DNA from: Actinomycetes bacterium
Lineage (GTDB): Bacteria; Actinomycetota; Acidimicrobiia; Acidimicrobiales; Ilumatobacteraceae
Direction of reading: 5' to 3'
Length of the DNA stretch: 64,000 nucleotides
NCBI GenBank assembly: GCA_025360105.1
Contig: JANYCT010000057.1
Location: 1 to 64,000 of the forward strand
Each line of letters opens with the position of its first letter. The stretch's first letter is position 1. Positions 59,153-64,000 of this stretch are shown piece after piece. A program made the translations under genes and the position numbers. The notes beneath the pieces were generated by a model that saw only the letters and a program-made list of their open reading frames with translations, did no database searches and had not been told where the DNA came from.

Positions 59153-61123
59153 TTAAGCACCGTTGCGATGGCTCGCAGCGAGTTCGGCGATGTCGCGCAT
59201 GATCCGGCCCAGTTCGTAGTCCTTGGGGGTGTACACCCTCGCAATGCCAAGCGCAGCCAATCGGGTCTGGTCGTCGTTGGGGATGATGCCACCCACTACG
59301 ACGGGTGCGTCAACGCCGGCAGCGGCAAGACAAGCAAGAACATCGGGCACCAGAGCAAGGTGGGACCCACTGAGGATCGACAGACCGATGACGTCGGGGT
59401 CCTCGTCGCGGGCGGATGCAGCGATTTGTTCGGGGGTCAGGCGGATGCCGCTGTACACGACCTCCATCCCTGCGTCGCGCGCCGCAACAGCGATCTGCTC
59501 GGCGCCGTTCGAATGACCATCGAGACCCGGCTTGGCCACGAGGAACCTCGGCGGTCCGCCGGGAATGGTGCGCACATACTCGGCCACTGCGGCAAGTTCG
59601 TTGGTTCGCCGGCCCACGGCCGCGCCCACACCGGTGGGAGCACGGTATTCGCCGAAGACGGAACGCAACGTGCCGGCCCACTCGCCCGTCGTGCCGCCGG
59701 CGCGGGCCAGACGAATCGACGCAAACATGATGTTCTCGTCGCCCTCGGCGGCCGAGCGTAACGCCTCAATCGCATCGTGTACCGCTGCGTGGTCACGTGC
59801 GGCGCGCCAGGAATTTACCTGGTCGATGGTTTGCTGCTCGACAGCGGGGTCGACGACGAGAATATTGCCCTCGCCACCGAGCGGGCTCTCGGCAGTCTCC
59901 TGATAGCTGTTCACGCCGACGACGGTCTGCGTGCCCGACTCGATACGTCGCGTGCGCTCGGCCATTGAGCGCACGAGCCGACCCTTCAATTCATCGACAG
60001 CCTCGAAAGCGCCGCCGAGTTCGAGCACGTTCTGTAGTTCGGCCCAGGCGGCATCGCGCAGCTCGGCTGTCTTGGCTTCAACGACGGTGGACCCCTCGAA
60101 GATGTCGCCGTACTCGAGCAGGTCCGTCTCGAACGCAAGTACTTGTTGCATTCGCAACGACCACTGCTGATCCCATGGACGCGGCAGGCCGAGGGCCTCG
60201 TTCCACGCAGGCAACTGCACACTGCGTGCCCTCGCATCCTTCGACAGCGTGACCGCAAGCATCTCGAGCACGATGCGTTGCACGTTGTTCTCGGGTTGCG
60301 CTTCGGTGAGGCCGAGCGAGTTCACCTGAACGCCGTAACGGAAACGCCGGGCCTTGGCGTCGGTGACGCCGTATCGTTCGAGGCCGATGCGATCCCACAG
60401 CTGGGTGAACGCACGCATCTTGCAGATCTCCTCGATGAACCGGATGCCCGCATTCACGAAGAACGAGATCGACCCGAAGACCTGAGCGAACTGTTCGGGC
60501 TGCACCTGTCCGCTGTCGCGCACGGCATCGAGCACACCGATGGCGGTGGCGAGCGAGTAGGCGATCTCCTGCACCGGTGTAGCGCCGGCTTCTTGGAGGT
60601 GATACGAGCACACGTTCATCGGGTTCCACTTCGGCGCATGCTGGGCGCACCACGCCACCATGTCGACGATGAGTCGCCGCGACGGCTCAGGCGGGAAGAT
60701 GAAGGTGCCGCGGCTGAGATATTCCTTGACGATGTCGTTTTGCGTTGTGCCGCGCAGCGCTTCAGACGAGACGCCCTGTTCGTCGGCGTTCGCGACGTAC
60801 AACGCCAGCAGCCAAGCAGCTGTTGCATTGATCGTCATCGACGTGTTCATCTTCGCGGGCGGAATTGAGTGCAGCAGGGTGCGCATATCGCCCAGATGCG
60901 ACACAGGTACGCCCACCTTGCCGACCTCGCCACGGGCAAGTTTGTCGTCGGGGTCGTAGCCGGTCTGCGTGGGGAGATCGAACGCAATCGACAATCCGGT
61001 CTGGCCCTTGGCGAGGTTCGTGCGGTACAACTCGTTCGACGCATGCGCCGACGAATGACCTGAATAGGTGCGCATTAGCCATGGATCATCGCGTGGCACC
61101 TCGGGCGGCCGGCTCTCGTTCAT
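59153..61123 (-). CDS. ecm: ethylmalonyl-CoA mutase (adenosylcobalamin-dependent)
   Basis: A 656-residue single-chain acyl-CoA mutase that rearranges ethylmalonyl-CoA to methylsuccinyl-CoA. The N-terminal TIM barrel has RTYSGHSSAHASNELYR, GLSIAFDLPTQTGYD, TSMTINATAAWLLALY, and NVCSYHLQEAGATPVQEIAY; the C-terminal B12 domain has PGLDGHSNGAEQIAV (DXHXXG), LSILSGSH and VVVGGIIP. Length and the one-chain form match MeaA/Ecm rather than the longer MutB. I prefer Ecm because ccr is in the window. ATG 61123 begins the conserved core. The phosphatase gene follows at 18 bp. Confidence 0.9.
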   Translation of the reverse strand: MNESRPPEVPRDDPWLMRTYSGHSSAHASNELYRTNLAKGQTGLSIAFDLPTQTGYDPDDKLARGEVGKVGVPVSHLGDMRTLLHSIPPAKMNTSMTINATAAWLLALYVANADEQGVSSEALRGTTQNDIVKEYLSRGTFIFPPEPSRRLIVDMVAWCAQHAPKWNPMNVCSYHLQEAGATPVQEIAYSLATAIGVLDAVRDSGQVQPEQFAQVFGSISFFVNAGIRFIEEICKMRAFTQLWDRIGLERYGVTDAKARRFRYGVQVNSLGLTEAQPENNVQRIVLEMLAVTLSKDARARSVQLPAWNEALGLPRPWDQQWSLRMQQVLAFETDLLEYGDIFEGSTVVEAKTAELRDAAWAELQNVLELGGAFEAVDELKGRLVRSMAERTRRIESGTQTVVGVNSYQETAESPLGGEGNILVVDPAVEQQTIDQVNSWRAARDHAAVHDAIEALRSAAEGDENIMFASIRLARAGGTTGEWAGTLRSVFGEYRAPTGVGAAVGRRTNELAAVAEYVRTIPGGPPRFLVAKPGLDGHSNGAEQIAVAARDAGMEVVYSGIRLTPEQIAASARDEDPDVIGLSILSGSHLALVPDVLACLAAAGVDAPVVVGGIIPNDDQTRLAALGIARVYTPKDYELGRIMRDIAELAASHRNGA

Positions 61124-61133
61124 GCTGCAAGTG

Positions 61134-62336
61134 TTACCTGTTGGTAGGGCGAACTTCCACCTGCGCCGCTGCGCCCACGGCACCGACGGTGATTGTCCAG
61201 CCATTGGTGGCCCACGACGCGCCGCGGGTCGAGAGCAGCCGCAGGTGTGGCGCAGGACTTCCGAGCGTTTCCTGAACACGATCAGCACCTGTGCACGGCA
61301 TCGCCGCCGTCGAAGTGGTTTGACATGCAGCAGACGACTGATCGATGCGGTGTACCGCCAGTCCGGCTGCCGGCAGGAAGTCGTTGAAGCCGTCAGCAGT
61401 GAGGTATTCCACCGTCAGGAATGCGCCATCGGCGATAGGCAGCACGAGCAGGCGGAGCCGGTTTGCGCCCGAACCTGGTGCTCGCGTCGACGGCAGCAGA
61501 GAGTATGTACCGCCGCCGGGCGCAGCGACGGCGACATCGTGCACTGACAACCACCCGAGCGCGAGGCGATTGATCGCGAGCGTGTCAGGTCCATTGCGAC
61601 GATCGGGTTCGGTGCTGCGCGGCGAAGCGCTGTTGCTCATCAGGTCGATGTCGCTGGCGTGTTGGTCGGCGCTGGTGGGATCACCGCTGTGCGGAAGTCC
61701 GAGAGTGTGCCCAATCTCGTGTTCGGTGAGGTCCACCGCAGGCACGGCCCCCCAATTCGGATGGAAGTCGGACGCCCCGATGTAGAGCGCCCTGCCCGTT
61801 TGACGAGCAGGACAAAACGTGGCCACGCAGGGCGTTCCCGGGCGACCCCACCCGCCAGGTTCTGTCTCGAGATGTTCGGCGTTGGCCACAACCATCACCG
61901 CACCAGAACTTGACGCGCTGGCATCGATGGCTCGCTGCACACACTGGTCATGCGTCTCGGTGCCGGACATCGACAACGCCGAACCGGCCACGAAGCGAGG
62001 CTGATACAGCCCATGCGACAGCGACTCGAAGTAGGGCGTGACCGTGTCGTTGAGCTTGGCCGCTACATCGTCGGGCGTGAGTGCGAGACGCAGCGCGAGC
62101 CGACCGTAGATGGGATCAGTGGTCGTTACTGGCACCTGACAGACGAAGACTTCGAAGGTGTCCTTCGCTGGCGCGTGCCGACCTCCGAGGATCAGCGTGA
62201 GCCCCGCTGGCTGCCCAACCGGCGACTCAACGGAGGACCCCGTCGAGGCTTCCGTCGGCATGGCGACGGTGCTCGTGCACGCCACTCCGAGCAGGGGCGC
62301 GACAAGAAAGAAAAGAACTCCCGGGAATTTCTTCAA
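61134..62336 (-). CDS. lipoprotein zinc metalloprotease-like (HEXXH)
   Basis: A 400-residue surface lipoprotein with lipobox LGVAC (Cys20 from the TTG start) and a zincin motif HEIGHTLGLPHSGD (HEXXHXXGXXH) of the metzincin kind, with LMSNS after it where a Met-turn would be. Residues 60-200 hold a signature-poor domain with a paired Cys segment (GTPCVATFCPARQ). A C-terminal beta domain ends in WATNGWTITVGAVG. Possibly a secreted peptidase; substrate unknown. No ATG or GTG fits; TTG 62336 is the only plausible start. Lies 10 bp upstream of the mutase gene start. Confidence 0.75.
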   Translation of the reverse strand: MKKFPGVLFFLVAPLLGVACTSTVAMPTEASTGSSVESPVGQPAGLTLILGGRHAPAKDTFEVFVCQVPVTTTDPIYGRLALRLALTPDDVAAKLNDTVTPYFESLSHGLYQPRFVAGSALSMSGTETHDQCVQRAIDASASSSGAVMVVANAEHLETEPGGWGRPGTPCVATFCPARQTGRALYIGASDFHPNWGAVPAVDLTEHEIGHTLGLPHSGDPTSADQHASDIDLMSNSASPRSTEPDRRNGPDTLAINRLALGWLSVHDVAVAAPGGGTYSLLPSTRAPGSGANRLRLLVLPIADGAFLTVEYLTADGFNDFLPAAGLAVHRIDQSSAACQTTSTAAMPCTGADRVQETLGSPAPHLRLLSTRGASWATNGWTITVGAVGAAAQVEVRPTNR

Positions 62337-62583
62337 GAATCGCTCAAGTTTCTCACCGCACCGACCGATACCTCTGGCACAACGATGCGCAGACGGGAAT
62401 GTGCATCGACCGGGTTGGTGGGCTGATCCGCCGTCCCGTGAGGTTCTCCGGTGTCGGTCGTGGCGGAACGCGCCGACACCGGCGAACCACCCCCCGGAAC
62501 CCAACGAGACGCCCAACGAGACGCCCAACGACGATGCTCGACCACGATGCTCGGCCACAATGCTGGGCCACGATGCTGGGCCA
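62337..62583. other. intergenic stretch between the protease and aat genes
   Basis: About 247 bp with no supported gene. It holds the minisatellite at its right end and, on the plus strand, a sigma-28-like string (62344-62371) with no gene in front of it. Open frames here run antisense and through the repeats only. Confidence 0.6.
62503..62583. repeat. minisatellite: 2 x 12 bp then 4 x 13 bp
   Basis: Two copies of AACGAGACGCCC (62503-62526) are followed by four copies of a 13-bp unit of the CGATGCTGGGCCA type (62532-62583; units 1-3 differ at one to three bases). The array abuts the stop codon of aat. Confidence 0.88.
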
Positions 62584-63243
62584 TTACAGAACGATCGCTT
62601 GGTCGAGCAATCGCAGGTACCTGTCGCGCGGGATCTCGATGGCTCCCAACGACGCGAGGTGATCGGTGCTCCATTGCACATCGAGCAGAGATACGTCAGC
62701 CGCACGGAGTTCGTCGACGAGTGCGACCAATGCCACCTTCGAGGCGTCGCGTGCGACCGAGAACATGCTCTCGCCCGCGAAGAAGTGATTGATCCTCACG
62801 CCGTACAGTCCGCCGACGAGCTCGCCTGCGGAATCAAACACCTCCACACTATGTGCCCAGCCCAGTGTGTGCATCACGTGATACGCCTCGATGAAGGGCT
62901 CATTTATCCAACCATTCGGCCGATTCGGGTCACCGCAGCGCGTCATCACCTCGCGAAAACAGGTGTTGAAACGAACCTCGTACTTGCGACAACTCTGACG
63001 CAGCGACTTCGACACCTTCAGTGTGTCGAGAGGCAATACGCCCCGCGGATTCGGAGACCACCACGCGACACCCCAGCGATCGATGGGCATCGGGAACAGA
63101 CCGTTGCGATACGCCAACAGCAGTGTGCCGGGCTCGAGATCGGCGCCTACACCAACCAGACCGTGTTTGTCGGCTCGATGCGCCGGAGGCAACCGCCATC
63201 GAGTGAGCGGCGGTTCGACAGGCGTTGCATCGAAAGCAGTCAC
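62584..63243 (-). CDS. aat: leucyl/phenylalanyl-tRNA-protein transferase
   Basis: Aat adds Leu or Phe to N-terminal Lys/Arg, marking proteins for ClpAP/ClpS breakdown (N-degron pathway). About 219 residues; the pattern VGVGADLEPGTLLLAYRNGLF, WWSPNPRGVLPLD, SVEVFDSAGELVGGLYGV, FFAGESMFSVARDASKVAL and LLDVQWSTDHLASLGA is diagnostic. The start is either GTG 63243 (used) or TTG 63273. A minisatellite begins directly after the stop codon. Confidence 0.92.
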   Translation of the reverse strand: MTAFDATPVEPPLTRWRLPPAHRADKHGLVGVGADLEPGTLLLAYRNGLFPMPIDRWGVAWWSPNPRGVLPLDTLKVSKSLRQSCRKYEVRFNTCFREVMTRCGDPNRPNGWINEPFIEAYHVMHTLGWAHSVEVFDSAGELVGGLYGVRINHFFAGESMFSVARDASKVALVALVDELRAADVSLLDVQWSTDHLASLGAIEIPRDRYLRLLDQAIVL

Positions 63244-63291
63244 CGCACCAGCATGCCCGAACCGCTGAGGCAAGCCAGCGCGGAACCGAAA

Positions 63292-64000
63292 TCAGCGTGC
63301 GTAATCGAAGAAGCCACGGCCGCTCTTGCGACCGAGACGGTTCGCAGCAACCATGCGGCGCAACGTGGGTACGGCCGCGTAGTTAGGATCGCGGAACTCG
63401 TCGTAGAGCGCATCGAGAATGGCCAGCGATGTGTCGAGTCCGACGAGATCGAGCAGCGCAAACGGACCCATCGGAAAATTGCACCCGCCCTTCATGGCCG
63501 TATCGATGTCGGCGATGGTGGCGGTGCCCTGCTCGTACAGTCGCACGGCATTGTTGAGGTAGGGGAACAGGAGTGCGTTCACGATGAAACCGGCCTGATC
63601 CTTCACTTCGACTGCGTCCTTACCGCACGCCACCGCGAAGGCCGTTGCGGCGGCGATGGTGTCGTCACTCGCGGTGAGCGGGCGAACGACCTCGACCAGC
63701 TTCATCGCCGGCGCCGGGTTGAAGAAATGGATGCCGCACACCTTGTCGGGGCGCTGTGTCACCATCGCCAACTCGACCACGGCAAGTGTGCTCGTGTTGG
63801 TGGCGAGGATGGCGCTGGGTTGCACCACCTGCTCGAGTTCGGCGAACAGTTCTTTCTTCACGGCGAGGTCTTCGACCACGCTCTCGATGACGAGATCACA
63901 GTCGCGCAGTGCACCGAGGTGATCGGTGGCACTCACGCGGGCGAGGATGGCCACACGCTCGTCGTCGGTGAGCTTGGCGCGCTCCACCTGCTTGGCCAGG
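63292..64000 (-). CDS. 3-hydroxybutyryl-CoA dehydrogenase-like (5' end outside window)
   Basis: The C-terminal 235 or so residues of a 3-hydroxyacyl-CoA dehydrogenase; the frame is open to the right edge (LAKQVERAKL). Seen are the end of the NAD domain (DCDLVIESVVEDLAVKKELF, ILATNTSTLAVVEL), the HFFNPAPAMKLVEVV block with the catalytic His, KDQAGFIVNALLFPYLNNAV, and the C-terminal GGCNFPMGPFALLDLVGLDT and RMVAANRLGRKSGRGFFDY. Likely makes (S)-3-hydroxybutyryl-CoA from acetoacetyl-CoA, the step after the thiolase at 21716. Confidence 0.9.
   Translation of the reverse strand, partial: LAKQVERAKLTDDERVAILARVSATDHLGALRDCDLVIESVVEDLAVKKELFAELEQVVQPSAILATNTSTLAVVELAMVTQRPDKVCGIHFFNPAPAMKLVEVVRPLTASDDTIAAATAFAVACGKDAVEVKDQAGFIVNALLFPYLNNAVRLYEQGTATIADIDTAMKGGCNFPMGPFALLDLVGLDTSLAILDALYDEFRDPNYAAVPTLRRMVAANRLGRKSGRGFFDYAR

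Noticed and set aside
62344-62371. TCAA-N16-ACCGATAC on the plus strand, resembling the sigma-28-like boxes
   Set aside because: The -10 box deviates (ACCGATAC) and no plus-strand gene follows; the site points into a minisatellite and antisense to aat.
62503-62583. CRISPR array or attachment site
   Set aside because: Short direct repeats without spacers, no integrase nearby.

Overview
The window is high-GC bacterial chromosome. I read it as an actinobacterium, most likely of the Acidimicrobiia (Ilumatobacter-like) type. The grounds are crotonyl-CoA carboxylase/reductase with ethylmalonyl-CoA mutase, an acyl-CoA carboxylase epsilon subunit, a mycothiol-type maleylpyruvate-isomerase-like protein, a decayed F420-type luciferase-like oxidoreductase gene, a CvnD-like GTPase with a Roadblock partner, many apparently leaderless genes, and type IV pilus genes without outer-membrane parts. 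The lineage is inference from gene content. Both ends cut genes: an alpha/beta hydrolase on the left and a 3-hydroxyacyl-CoA dehydrogenase on the right.

Layout. 1-13 kb: membrane and metabolic genes, a group 2 sigma factor, msrA, two family III CoA-transferases, a tightly overlapping four-gene operon (phosphoesterase, MDMPI-like protein, aminotransferase, CoA-transferase), and acyl-CoA carboxylase beta plus epsilon. 13-22 kb: ATP-dependent DNA ligase, a CopC-CopD fusion, dnaX-recR followed by a long hairpin, a dead F420-type gene, and a cation-efflux gene behind a probable yybP-ykoY manganese riboswitch. 22-26 kb: thiolase, ccr, methylmalonyl-CoA epimerase and an RlmI-like methyltransferase. 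26-37 kb: type IV pilus genes (pilin, pilT, prepilin peptidase, pilC, pilB) with two coiled-coil proteins. 37-42 kb: a Pycsar-type TM protein, a 5'-3' exonuclease, SRP RNA, two tRNA-Ser genes, tadA, and a Roadblock / small GTPase / DUF4388 operon. 42-54 kb: a secreted hydrolase, an ABC exporter, rmuC, a two-component system, a TlpA-CcdA-molybdoenzyme operon, xseAB and a polyprenyl diphosphate synthase. 54-64 kb: small enzymes, minisatellites, pseudogenes, ethylmalonyl-CoA mutase and aat.

How the genes work together. Thiolase, ccr, epimerase, ethylmalonyl-CoA mutase and the right-edge dehydrogenase supply several steps of C4-C5 acyl-CoA metabolism (ethylmalonyl-CoA pathway), though they are scattered. 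The pilus genes carry the main novelty. Three sites of the form TCAA-N15-GCCGAT, matching the sigma-28/WhiG promoter pattern, sit before the pilin gene, the small coiled-coil gene divergent from it, and the large coiled-coil gene heading pilB-pilC. A fourth (N16) sits directly before the Roadblock/GTPase/DUF4388 operon. This suggests that the pilus and an MglA/MglB-like switch share a developmental or motility sigma factor.

The region also shows gene decay (an LLM-type oxidoreductase, an FAD oxidoreductase, a VOC protein and a lipoprotein paralogue, all broken) and short tandem repeats at gene 3' ends. One of these, 12 copies of a 5-bp unit, lies inside a coding region and could change its reading frame. 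All calls come from reading the sequence; no database search was run.
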